Made by a program: the position numbers and the translations under genes | Assembly (NCBI GenBank): GCA_964036045.1 | Contig: OZ038382.1 | Location: 108,460,578-108,524,577, forward strand | Reading direction: 5' to 3' | Length of the DNA: 64,000 bases | From: Eutreptiella sp. 'Long Island Sound 2002' | Taxonomy: Eukaryota > Euglenozoa > Euglenophyceae > Eutreptiales > Eutreptiaceae | The notes under the pieces: generated by a model | Database searches by the model: none | What the model was told of the DNA's origin: nothing | The model's input: the letters and a program-made list of their open reading frames with translations, nothing else | Shown: positions 53,291 through 64,000 of the stretch, piece after piece | Layout of the letters: each line of letters opens with the position of its first letter | How positions within the stretch are numbered: the first letter of the stretch is position 1

Positions 53291-56200
53291 CGCATGCCAT
53301 CTTACGAACAAAATATTCTTGTATTCTATATTGATTCACATTGATTTGCCTGCCATCCCAAGTGCTTCAGAGTCAAGAACTTCTAAGTTGGATTGGTTGA
53401 ATGACAAATGTAAGAAAGGTGGTCCTATACTATTCAATACTGATAATTCATATGCGGTGCGATCCAACACGCCCCTCGCGCCTCGCTCGCCCCCGGTGTA
53501 TGTGCCGACCTCAAGCAAGGCGGCAGCTAGAAAGGCACCACGCTCCGTGAGTTTCCGTGAAATCACGAGAGCAATCTCCCCCTTTGGGTCTTTCTCCGCC
53601 ATTCACCCCTTGGAAAACAACCAAAGTGCAAAAAGCCACCAATACTGAGAGGCTCTTTTTGATAACCTCGGCTCCAGCATCCTTGTCCACGATGAAACCA
53701 TACAAGGAATGAAGTTCATCTCCGGTGAACCGAACCTAATCGAGAAAAACAGCATCCTCAAAGCGGCCAAAAACAAACACGGCGGGAACCAGTCTTTGTC
53801 CCGAAGGGAACTCACCCTCCTGGCGGTTAAAGAATTTGGCTCGGAAGAGCAAATCCAATACACCAACAGTAGAATCCACTTCCCCATGAAACCACCTCTT
53901 ATGTGACTCTCTGCCCTTGTTTTGATTAGCCGTTGCCATGCTACCATTCCATGTGAACTCTCCAGTCCAACTCGGAGAGCCATATCCAATTTTGCAATTT
54001 CGACGATTATATTTTGAAACCGCCGCATCGAAAATGTGATTGGAAATGCGACGACTCGCTTCGATTTTTTTTCCAGAGTCTCCGCATCAATGTGTCCTTG
54101 GAAGTTCACTTGCTTTACCGGCGAAATACTTGTGTCATGTTCGCCGGTGGCATGAAGTATCAAGATGACGCCACCTGATCTTCCTCTTGCCTAGAATTTT
54201 TCTCAACCCCCGAGGTTTCAAAACACACACCACATGTCACAGGACACCACCGCAGACGCCAGTAAATCCATCATCCACTCTCAAACACAACTTACCACCC
54301 ATAATACTGCAAAAAACATCGACTAACCTGAGGCAATCATACCCTATCACATACAGAAGCAAACCGACATCTTTTGTCCTCAAGAAATACCACATGCACC
54401 TAATCTCTCTCACTCCCTCAACACCCACATATACACCAACATCACAGGCGATCACACCAATGGCACCGCCATCATCATCCACTCCTCACCTTCACCTTAC
54501 ACCACCCCTATCAAACATGTCCGGGTACATTGTTGTGTCCTTGCCATTGATATCAGTATTCCTGGTTACCCAACTATCCGTATTATCAATATCTACAAGT
54601 CCCACCTAGCCCACCGAAGAACTCGAATTGAACAAATAGTCTCCCAACCTCAACGCGATCAACCACACCATGTCCTCCTAGGAGTCTTTACCACCTACCT
54701 TCAAACACTCCTTGACACCGAAAACGTTAAACATCCCAGACACTGGCCTTGGCCTCATAACCAGGTCGACCCTCCCTCCCATTCGACGACTCCTACTCTC
54801 ATCGATCTATACGGCAAAGATCACCCTGAAGTTGAGGAATGGACCAGACCAACAAACCCACAATTCCACTGACCAACACACATCGACCGCATCCTCCCCT
54901 CCCCTGCTATCAGCACAATTTTCCAACCATTCAACGCTTACATTGACAGCAATAATTCAACACCGACCAAGGCCTATATCTACCGCTGTAGCCACCCCCA
55001 ACAATCCCCTCCACATATATCACATTCCACAATCCACTATCCACTATTCTCCTTTGAAAAAGAATGAAAAGTCACACTTAACTTCTCTCCTCCAATGACT
55101 AGACACTTGGGTTTCAAGTTACGACTCAATTTGGAATAACCTTGCTCTCCACAACATAGTGCCCATCACCAACTTCATTTTGTCTCAACTTGTCACCACC
55201 TACAAACGAGTCTCTCTACAAGCTCACGCTCACAAACCAACAGGATACGAAAGTAAAATTCGACAAAAACAAATACACAAACTTAACACACAAAAGAAAC
55301 TCAACAAACCATCTTTCACCACACTCCAATCTCTCCTGAATGACTGGAACACAAACAAGGATACACGGAACCACAAGAAACTACACTACTCACTTATTCA
55401 AAACAGACACATAACCAAAACAATTCACAACATCTTACACCCACGCCCTACTACTTCCCCCTCCCTCTATGACACAAATGGCAACCTCACTTCTGACCCG
55501 AACACCATGTGTCAGTCCACGGGCAAATCCCGCATCTCCCTGAGAGGTCCACCCTCCTTCGACATCGACACCTCTTTCATTGACAAGGTAATGACCAACT
55601 CTTCAAAACTCCCAGATAACGCCCCACGCTCCCAATTCACTAGACAATTCTTCGACCACTTAATTTCTAACGCCAAAACCGTACACCACCCCTGGTTATG
55701 ATCACACCTCTCTCTAACTCTGGTCTGTGGTCCCCCATAACATACAAACCTTCGTCTACAGCTTGTGCTCTACCCTCATCACTACTAATATCCCCTTTCA
55801 CTGGCTCAAAACCAAAATCCTTCTCCTTTATAAAAAGGAACACCCACACCTACCCACAAATCGTCGGCCAATGGCTCCCCTCTCCTCAATTTACAAATAC
55901 TTGCTTCTTATGGACCATCTACCCTTACTTACTACTCCACCCCATAGAAGCCGCGCTAACAACACAAAATATGGTGGTCTACCCAACCACTGAACCACCA
56001 ACCACAGCTTCTCCATGATTGCCACTCTCTGCCTCTACCCCAACATCTACCACCTCTACCTGGACCTCAACAAGGCTTTCAACTCCGTCCCTCACAAAGC
56101 TTTCTGGAACATTTTTTCCAATTACAACATACCTACCTACCACATTAACCTCAGTACAAATCTCTACACCGCCCCGTATGACTACCCCATAGTCAAAGGT

Positions 56201-56735
56201 TTTGCTCCCCTTGCTGCGCCTGCATCCTAAAACTCTGCCAAGGGTGCTTTATGTCACCTTTCTCCTTCAACCTTCTTATTGACCGCATCATTCTTCACAT
56301 TAATTCTCTCCTCCCTACACAGGAGTTTAACGCCCTCTTCACCTTTATTGACGACATCGCCCTCGAAACCAAATCACCCCGCACCCTTCACAGATTTTTC
56401 CTGCTTCCTGTTAACCGAAGGACCCCTCTACAGCTACAAAATCTGAGCTTCATGCTCGCAAAAAAGCCCCCCATGTGACCATCCCCATAGCACTTTCGAT
56501 AACAGTGGTAATCCTCGTATCTTTTAGAAATATCTGGGTACTTACTTCTTACACCAAACGCAAAATACCCAGATGTACCAGCAAATGGCCAAAACCTTGC
56601 AAGATGCACATTCTATTGAAAAGAACCCCCTTTTGAAGAGCTTCCACTTCACTTGTCCAGGCAAGAGAGCTCTTTCATGGTCTCGGCAAAGATATAGGGC
56701 GTACTGAACTTCTCAACCGAGTTGCCTCACTTGAA
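53290..56735 (+). mobile_element. LINE C copy C1, degenerate
   Basis: 5' part: conserved stretch ATTGATTTGCCTGCCATCCC onward with frames LDWLNDKCKKGG and KFISGEPNLIEKNSILKAAK. 54440-54900 carries a decayed endonuclease (GTAIIIHSS, IINIYKSH, LLGVFTT where GDFN is expected, HIDRIL). 55159-55701 is a spacer region of basic protein. RT lies at about 55700-56600 with RRPMAPLSSIYKYLLL, YLDLNKAFNSVPH and FIDDIALE. Several stops and shifts break it (for example near 55994 and 56230). Its 3' end matches C0 and C2. Confidence 0.7.
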
Positions 56736-58683
56736 AGAATGTATTCCTTACTTTTGCATGTCATCATATGAACACAACATTCTATATTGATTCAGATTGA
56801 TTTGCCTGCCATCCCAAGTGCTTCAGAGTCAAGAACTTCTAAGTTAGATTGGTTGAATGACAAATGTAAGAAAGGTGGTCTTATACTATTCAATACTGAT
56901 AATTCATGTGCGGTGCGATCCGACACGGCCCTCGTGCCTCGCTCGCCCCCGGTGTATGTGCCGACCTTAAACAGGGCGGCAGTTACAAAGTCACCACGCT
57001 CCGTGAGTTTCCGTGAAATCACGAGAGCAATCTCCCCCTTTGGGTCTTTCTCCGCCAATCACCTCTTGGAAAACAACCAAAGCGCAAAAAGCCACCAATA
57101 CTAAGGGGCTCTCTTTGATAACCTCGGCTCCAGCATCCTTGTCCACAATGAAACCAGACAGGGAATCAAGTTCATCTCCGGTGAACTGAACCGAATCAAG
57201 GAAAACAGCATCCTAAAAGCGGAAAAAGACAAACACGCCGCAAACCATTCTTTGTCGCCATGGGAACTCACCCTCCTGGCAGCTAATAAATTTGGCTCGG
57301 AGGAGCAAATCCAATACGCCAATAGTAGACTACACTTCTCCTTGAAACCACCTCTCATGTGACTCTCTGCCCTTTTTTTTATTATCCCCTGCCATGCTAC
57401 CATTCCGTGTGAACTCTCCAGTCCAACTCGGAGAGCCATATCCAATTTTGGAATTTCTACGAATCTGGATTTGTTGGATTATTCTTTGGAACCGCCTCAT
57501 CAAAAATGTGATCGGAAATGCCACGACTCGCTTTGAATTTTTTTCTGCAGTCTCCGCATCAATCTGTCTTTGGAAGATTACACCCTTTACGGGAGAAATG
57601 CTGGTGTCATGGTCGCCGGTGGCATGAAGTATCAAGATGACGCCACCTGATCTTCCTCTTGCCGAGAATTTTTCTCAACCCCCATAACATACCTTTCACT
57701 GGCCCAAAACCGAAATCCTTCTCCTTTACAAATAATAGAAAACCCACACCTACCCGCAAATTATCGGCCAATGGCTCTCCTCAACCAAATTTACAAATAC
57801 TTGCTTCTTATGGACCATCCACCCTTAATTACTACACCACCCCATAAAAGCCTCGCTAACAACACACAATATGGTGGTCTACCTGGCCACCGAACAACCA
57901 ACCACATCTTCTCCACGATGGCCATCCTCTGCCTCCACCCCGACATCTACCACCTCTACATGGACCTCAACAAGGCTTTCAACTCCGTCCCTCACAACTC
58001 TCTCTGGAAAATCTTTTCCAATTACAACATACTTACCTACCTCATTAACCTCAGTAAAAATATCTACGCCGCCCCGTATGACTACCCCATAGTCAACGGT
58101 TTCGCTCTCTCTGCTGCGCACTGCATCCGGGGACCCTGCGAAGCGTTCTCCATGTCACCCATCTTCTTCAACCTTCTTATTGACCCCATGATTCTTCACA
58201 TTAAATCTCTCCCCCCTACACAGGAGTTTAACGCCCTCTTCCCCTTCACTGATGACATCGCCCTCGAAACGAAATTACCCCGCACCCTTCACAAAATCAT
58301 CCACTTCCTGTTCACCGGAGGACCCCTATACAGCCTCCCCTTCAACGCCACCAAATCTGCGCTTCATGCTCTCAATAACGCCCCCCATGTGACCATCCCC
58401 TTCTCCTCTTCCACACACTTTAGCACTTTCGATAACACTGGTAATCCTCGTAATTTTTATAAATATCTGGGTACTTACTTCTTCAACCAAACGCAAAATA
58501 CCCAGATGTACCAGCAAATGGCCAAAAGCTTACAAGATGTCCAATCTTTTGAAAAGAACCCCCTTTTGATGAGCTTCCACTTCACTTGTCCAGGCAAGAA
58601 AGCTATTTCATGGTCTCAGCCAAGATGTAGGTCGTACCGAAATTCTCATCCGAGTTGCCTCACTTGAAAGAATGTATTCCTTA
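56735..58683 (+). mobile_element. LINE C copy C2, internally deleted, with a partly open RT
   Basis: Repeats the 5' part of C1 closely (56780-57680). It then jumps from CTCAACCCCC to ATAACATAC, losing about 1.5 kb that C1 has at 54212-55732, and loses about 50 bp more a few bases on. The RT frame at 57771-58667 is open for 298 codons: YKYLLLMDHP, YMDLNKAFNSVPH, FSMSPIFFNLLI, FTDDIALE, NATKSALHAL, YKYLGTYF. The expected RQG is RGP. Element D begins after GAATGTATTCCTTACT at 58683. Confidence 0.7.
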
Positions 58684-58864
58684 CTCATCCGACGTGCGCG
58701 CGTGCGATTTTTATGGGCCGATCTTTCTGACGCCTGCTAATCTGACAGGACTTTTCCTTATCCGTGCAGTTTCTGTTTTTTTATACCATTTGTTACGCTT
58801 TCGGAACCTTCCAATTATACTGAGACCTTTGATTTCCGGTTTCACGCACTTTTGAATTTGCATC

Positions 58865-61722
58865 ATGAATCAGCAACCCTCAACGACCAATGCTAGTGGA
58901 AAGGCGCTTCGCAGTTCCCAAGAGCGTAACTCGGTTTCCACCGCCTCAAGGTTCTCACAAAGGTCGGTCCCCCCAAGAGACAATGCCACTCGCTCTCGCT
59001 CTATTTCACCGAGAGAGTCTCTTCCAGTGAGGCCAAAAAAAAAGGTGACCCCACGCTCAAGCTTGCCTAACATAATGGCGCATATGGGCGACGCAATGCA
59101 AGCACATGCCCGCACCGAGAAGGCTCCTTCTCAATCCTCATACGTCTCATATGGAGCACGGAGTCTTGGTGCTAACCCACAAGAGGCCTCCTCTCATGGT
59201 TCCCATTTCATTGCGCCCAAACCGCTTCGTGCCAAAGGCGTCATAGCCCAAGCTCAGGCTCAAAGAAATGTCGGAAGTGAAAAAAAAGATCATGCGCATG
59301 CAACAACTTCTCATCCAAGTGATGACATGAGTCGGGAAAAAAAAGACGGGGAAAAAAAAGACGGGGAAAAAAAAGGCGGGGAAGAAAAAGAAGAGGAAAA
59401 AAAGACACAAGCGTGTTCGTTCGCCCAACACCCACAAAGGGACCTCCCGCCCTCTCTCAAGAGGACGAAGACATGGCCTATGTAGAGAGGATAGACGTGT
59501 CTTTCGATTCGGAACAGGACTCTCTCCTTGGCCACTCTATCGCAGACCCTCATGAATCAATAGCCGCTGCCGCCGGCGAGACCCCGAACTCCAAACGAGT
59601 CCGGCCCTCAAACGGGTATAAAGAATTATATCGATGCGCCTTAGAGAGAAAACCCGACGGTTTGGGCTATGGACCACCTTCTCTCTTGCGTAGTGCCAAC
59701 GAGCAAGTTGATACTCGCCATCATATTCCACCGCGCAATGCGCTAAGCCAAGCTTCGTTTACTCTAGCCTCCGATACCGGTCTGTCCGCTCCCCTTCCCA
59801 TGAACCCCATAAGGTTTGCACGCACCTTTCAATCACAAGGCACCTTGCCAAATGGCTTTCCCGAGGCCAGGGACTTGACCGCCGATGTTCAGTCCGGCAA
59901 AGTGCAAATTCGTGGACAATCAAGATTTTCAAACGTAGACCAGTTTTCGGCCACGCCCCTATTGTACTTGGACACTTCTCCCCTTCCACCCACAGACTTA
60001 CTCAGGGCACTCTCACCACCGCCCCAAATCCTATTGAGTGGGGATGGCCTACAATACCCCGGCTTCCTGCGATCGTTTTCCGTCGCGGACATGCCGGTCT
60101 TTGATTGGGCCAAACTAATCGGCACAGTATCGTTCCTCATGCTTTCCGCCTTCGCCCCCTTTCAGGATGATGGTCCCTTTCTTTCACATAAGACCATCAG
60201 GAAACAATTAGTCAACGTTTTGCGCGAATCGAAAAAGCAAAACAAACAAACAATGTTTTGGCTTGCCTACCCATCCCGCACAAACGTTGCGGACTCTGAA
60301 CTTGCGACCATTTTGGATCGCCGGATAGATCTTATCCCCTCCCTGCCGTACCTAAATTTGTCCGTTGTATGCCCCGTCATCCACCTCGCCCAACGCGCTG
60401 CGGTCACTCGACTGATTGAGGATCTCCCCACTCCAAACGACAACCCATTGATCATTTTCCAATTGACTTCAAAACCTCTGGCTAAGGACCACGTTCCCAA
60501 GGTGGTAGAATATTACCCCCGAGCACAAGAACCTGCCGTTTCCGTCGATGGGCACACCCGGCCGCTTTTCACACCCACCTCGACCAACTTCCAAATCCGC
60601 TTGGATGTGCCCCAAGACATTGTGCGGGACATTGATGGTACGGAGACCCGTTGGCACATCAGCGGTACACTACCCTTGATGTTGCTTATCAACGGTTTAT
60701 CACCGGACGACGGTTCCACCGTCTTGCGCAACATTACAGTACCGCGCATTACCAAAAACCACTGGCCGGTGACCGTTAGTTCGGCTCCCGATGGGTACAA
60801 AGTTTTTGATTTCCATGTCCCTATGGATATCATGGCTAGGTTCTACGAGGAGGAAGAGGCCTTAGCAGATATGGGGGTTGCTTTTGCCCTACTACACTCC
60901 TCCATCAAGAGTTGTAGTATCATAGTTACCCACCAGCCACCATTCAAACCCGATGCGCAGCGGAAGAAAAAAATGCCTGCCAATGAAATCCGCGATGCCA
61001 TAGACATGAATCCTCATTTGAGGAAGAAATTCGAGTTCATCACCTTTTTAAACCAATACGATGTTTCTTGCATGGTGAAGGACGAAATACTCCTGCAACC
61101 AGCGATCCAAGAGATCGAAAACCTTGGTGATCTCCTGGTCATCTCTGCGACTACCCACCAACGCCTACGTGCTAAGGATGTGGTACGCACGGTGCAGCCC
61201 CCTCATGTCTTGGTGCGCTTTTCACCCTCCTTCAGTGTTGCCGATGTGCTGCATGCAGTGTCCGTGTTTGGGCCAGTCACCTCGCACCAACTGTTCCAGC
61301 AAGCTGGATTGCTTTTGGTAAGTTTCCAGGCGCCGCAGTCCGCGACTGCAGCCTACGGCTCCACACTGCCAGGACCAGTTTTCCTCACATCAGGGTCCCT
61401 TGCCACCGACACAGCACTCTCACTTGAGGAAAGGTTGCAGCGTCTTGACCTAAGTAGCTTGCCCACGGCAGCACTGAATGAGTCCAATCTCGCGGCGGTA
61501 CCTAATGCTCTGCCCTCCTTCTCCCTTCCGGACATTAATGTGGGCCTCCCTCCCCCATCTGGTGCACTACCTGTCTCACCCCCCCTGTCGGTTTCCCCTC
61601 CAGCCGCAGAACAGGAGGAGGACGACCGTATGACTGGTCAGAGCAAGAGAACCATCGACGATGTTAGTGCCATGCCGCCAGCTGAGGACGATGCCTCCCC
61701 TCGTACTTTTCCCCCTCACTGA
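58865..61722 (+). CDS. Element D ORF1, one apparent frameshift
   Basis: ATG at 58865 (MNQQPSTTNASGKALRSSQE). The N-terminal 200 residues are basic and Ser-rich, ending in a Lys/Glu stretch encoded by three tandem GGGAAAAAAAAGAC units (59336-59400). The frame then changes by the equivalent of one missing base, and the second frame, open from 59413 but without an early ATG, runs to 61722. Its body looks folded (VFDWAKLIGTVSFLMLSAFA, RIDLIPSLPYLNLSVVCPVI). Residues near 594-650 of that frame (HVLVRFSPSFSVADVLHAVS, FGPVTSHQLF, LLLVSFQAPQSATAAYG) have the strand-helix-strand-strand order of an RRM. RNA binding is inferred. The poly-A break may be a sequencing error. Confidence 0.65.
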
Positions 61723-64000
61723 AACGCAAAACTCCCCTGAGGTGAACGCTGCCCTTGCTTGCTTCACCCCCACTGCCCTCCAACGTCTTCCTGTACCTCT
61801 GCAGACACTCGTACATGATGCCAGGTGGACTGCATCCTCCTATGCAGAGCTGGGGTCGATCCTCAAACAATGGTATGCGAGTTCCCAAATGTGTTTTTAT
61901 TGGTGCCACCTCGCTGCAGTGGTCATCAGCGCCCACCACAATCTCCGAGTAGCACAACAGGTCATCTGCTCCGTCGCGGTTTCCGCGTTGTCGGCCCTTG
62001 CTATGTGCACTATCCTTGGTGTCACACCTCGCGCATGCCACGGAAAACGCCCGCCGGTGCGTCACACAGTGCTGCCCCCACATACCCAGCCCCACCCCAC
62101 TGCCCCCAACCCCACCGCTGCACTTCGTCTGCAGTTGCCACCAGATGGAGCTATAGGAAATAGCCGGGAGCCAACTCACCTGCAAGGTTGTAATTTGGCT
62201 TGTCCCACGGTGACCTCCTTGGCTGTACTAGGCATCTTGCGCATGCTCGCCACCGTCGTTTATCTTTTGTCCCGCTTGACCACCCTCACACTGGTGTGTG
62301 CCACTATAAAACACTGCTCGCCCACAGGGCCTGCCCGGCCGGTCGACTCGACGCGCCACATCCAAGACGACTCAGTCAACCCTGGTTCTGATGCACCCAC
62401 AAGTATGAGCCCACCCCCAACCACCACACACCTCACGCGCACGCTTACACACCCCACACTCACATTTGGCGCCCTCAATGTCGGCGGTGTCGAAATCACA
62501 CCGAACCGCCTATGTCATTTACTGGCCGGTTTTCACCCCCTCCCCCACACATTATCCTTGCAGGAATTCCGGCCCAGTGCCTCGTCCTCCCTGCGGGACC
62601 ACGGGAGAGTGGCTATGTACTGGGGATATCACCTGCTACACAGCTCTCCCTCCAGAAAGGCCGGAGTAGCCTTGCTTGTACATACTTCCATCGCACAACA
62701 CAGGCCCACTATGAAGACCATCATTGACGGGAGGCTCGTTACCACCTCCCTGCAACTACACAACGACCCGTCGATGCCCCCTGTCACTGTAGCGTCCTTT
62801 TACGGTCCCCACACGTCTAGGGAGCGGTCATCCTGTGAGAGACATCTAGATCGCCTTGCCCGCGAGTGCGCTATTATCTTAGGTGATTACAATGCTGTGA
62901 CACATACCGGCCATACCACAGCCCTCCGTGCACCCCTGTGGCCGTGGCTGATTGCCAAAGAACGGGCCGGCTCGCTCTCTGACCTCTTGAGCCCACACAA
63001 GACGTGCACCCCATACACCAGGGTGCGTTGCTATGCGGGCACGCGCAGCTACCTTGACCGCGCATACGGCACGAGGCTGTTCGGTGCACTCTTTCAGACC
63101 TCTGGTGCCCAGGTAGTAGACTTTTCCTCGGTCAAAGGCATTCAGGACCACAACCCCATACTAATCCACACTATACCCTGGGCGCAGCCCCATATCCCTG
63201 AGGCGCGCTGCGCCCAGTGGAACCGTAGGGATGTATCGCGGTTCCGCCGTGACATATCTGCAGCCACAGCTGCATTGCCTCTCCCCACCGTTGCCAGTGA
63301 TACTGCACACACATACCAACAACTGTGCTCACACATGCTCGCTGCCATGCGCCGGGTTAACTCGCAGAGGCCACCTTCCCCGCCAGCCTCTGACGATGTC
63401 AGTGATTGGTCGTCTGTAGTACGCCAACTGGCCAAACAAGCCAAGCGAAGGTCCAAGACCTTCTACCGCCGCATCAAGCATACCCTCCTCACCCCCCCCG
63501 CCCAGTCTACACTCCCCACCCCCACCAGGAAAATACAACGCATATTGCAACGGCGTGGTCCTCTCACGCTTTAGACCTCATACCCCAAAGAGCACGACTG
63601 TGCGACCCCCCCCCCCCCACCTTCAGTGAACTGCGTGCCCTTGCCTGTGCGTCTAGGAAAAAATCTCCCGGACCGGACGGAGTCCCGCCGTACCTACTGC
63701 ACATTCTCCCCGACCCCGTCTTCAAGTTAGTTCACAGCTGTATCTCCCTTTGTTACTCTGAAGGCTTTTTACCACAGCCCTGGCTGGTCTCAGAGACATT
63801 TTGTTTGTTTAAAGGAAAGGGCCAGTGGCAAGACCCTGATCGGTGGAGACCAATTGCCATGAGCAATTCTATCTACCGCCTTTTTATGCGCTGGGTTTAC
63901 TCCAAGCTCTACCCCTTAGTGTCCCCCCACCTGCACCCCAACCAATTCGGCGGCAAACAGGGCACGTCCACAGCACATGCCACACAAATTTTTCTGGATG
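61661..64000 (+). CDS. Element D ORF2: endonuclease and start of RT, cut by window edge
   Basis: The ATG at 61661 overlaps the ORF1 end by 62 nt in the +1 frame. A poorly conserved first 265 residues precede an APE-type endonuclease (62461-63180): LNVGG, LQEF, SFYGPH, LGDYNAV, RSYLDRAY, DHNPIL. The frame stops at 63572-63574, after C runs near 63495. RT continues in the frame one base back, consistent with one missing base: KSPGPDGVPPYLL, TFCLFKGKGQ, DRWRPIAMSNSIYRLF, QFGGKQGTSTAHATQIFLD at the edge. Catalytic YxDD lies beyond the window. The ORF1/ORF2 overlap suggests reinitiation or frameshift translation. Confidence 0.8.

Larger units (their letters stand above)
58684..64000 (+). mobile_element. 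Element D: LINE-like retrotransposon, right end beyond the window
   Basis: Begins where LINE C homology stops. It has a leader of about 180 bp, ORF1 (58865-61722), and ORF2 (from 61661) with an APE-type endonuclease and the first RT motifs before the window ends. Composition is balanced (about 50% GC), unlike A and B. Only its 5' two-thirds can be described. Confidence 0.75.

Noticed and set aside
53336-54163. Minus-strand ORFs of 88 and 186 codons inside LINE C copies
   Set aside because: The plus strand of both copies carries the retroelement reading frames; the minus frames have no motif. They cannot be fully excluded.
1-64000. tRNA, rRNA or other structured RNA genes
   Set aside because: I found no segment with recognisable tRNA boxes or rRNA core sequences by eye; a covariance-model scan would be needed to exclude small RNAs.

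Overview
The window is nuclear DNA of a eukaryote, most likely a protist or unicellular alga; I cannot place it more closely. Evidence: GT-AG introns whose codon phases match, endonuclease/reverse-transcriptase (RT) non-LTR retrotransposons, very long noncoding tandem repeats, and no bacterial gene layout. Composition is a mosaic. Balanced, gene-like DNA lies at 1-5.0, 28.1-31.6 and 39.5-40.0 kb. GC-rich retroelements fill most of 5-28 and 31.6-39.5 kb. A nearly T-free plus strand runs over much of 44.8-51.9 kb. AT-richer decayed retroelements fill 52.4-58.7 kb.

Layout. 1-1580: part of a gene with one intron. 2963-5035: a duplicated segment and a minus-strand gene fragment. 5036-28081: element A, a roughly 23-kb minus-strand LINE-like element bounded by a perfect 17-bp direct repeat (5019-5035 and 28082-28098). 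Read 5' to 3' on the minus strand it has a leader, about 28 copies of a 212-bp monomer, ORF1 (CCCH and C2H2 fingers), ORF2 (endonuclease, RT, RNase H-like, zinc knuckle, Cys cluster), ORF3, ORF4 and a GC-rich 3' region. 28099-31489: the interrupted host locus, with exons, short introns and a 2OG-oxygenase-like ORF. 31628-39536: element B, a 7.9-kb minus-strand LINE bounded by another perfect 17-bp repeat; its long ORF2 has endonuclease, RNase H and zinc knuckle but no RT core. 40035-43935: a decayed plus-strand piece of an A-type ORF2. 44.8-52.3 kb: T-depleted tandem repeats. 52.96-58.68 kb: head-to-tail remnants of an AT-richer LINE (C). 58684 to the end: element D, a plus-strand LINE cut by the window edge.

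How it fits together. The window records layered insertion: A entered a host reading frame, and B entered a cluster of TGTGCAAC/GTTGCACA motifs of the kind found inside the host introns. A and B share minus orientation, 17-bp flanking repeats, 3' ends reading TCAAA, repeated units upstream of ORF1 and closely packed ORFs, so they look like two members of one lineage. B keeps long open frames without an RT and could only have moved with RT supplied in trans. Several frame breaks in A and D are single missing bases in or beside homopolymers, so some apparent decay may be assembly error.
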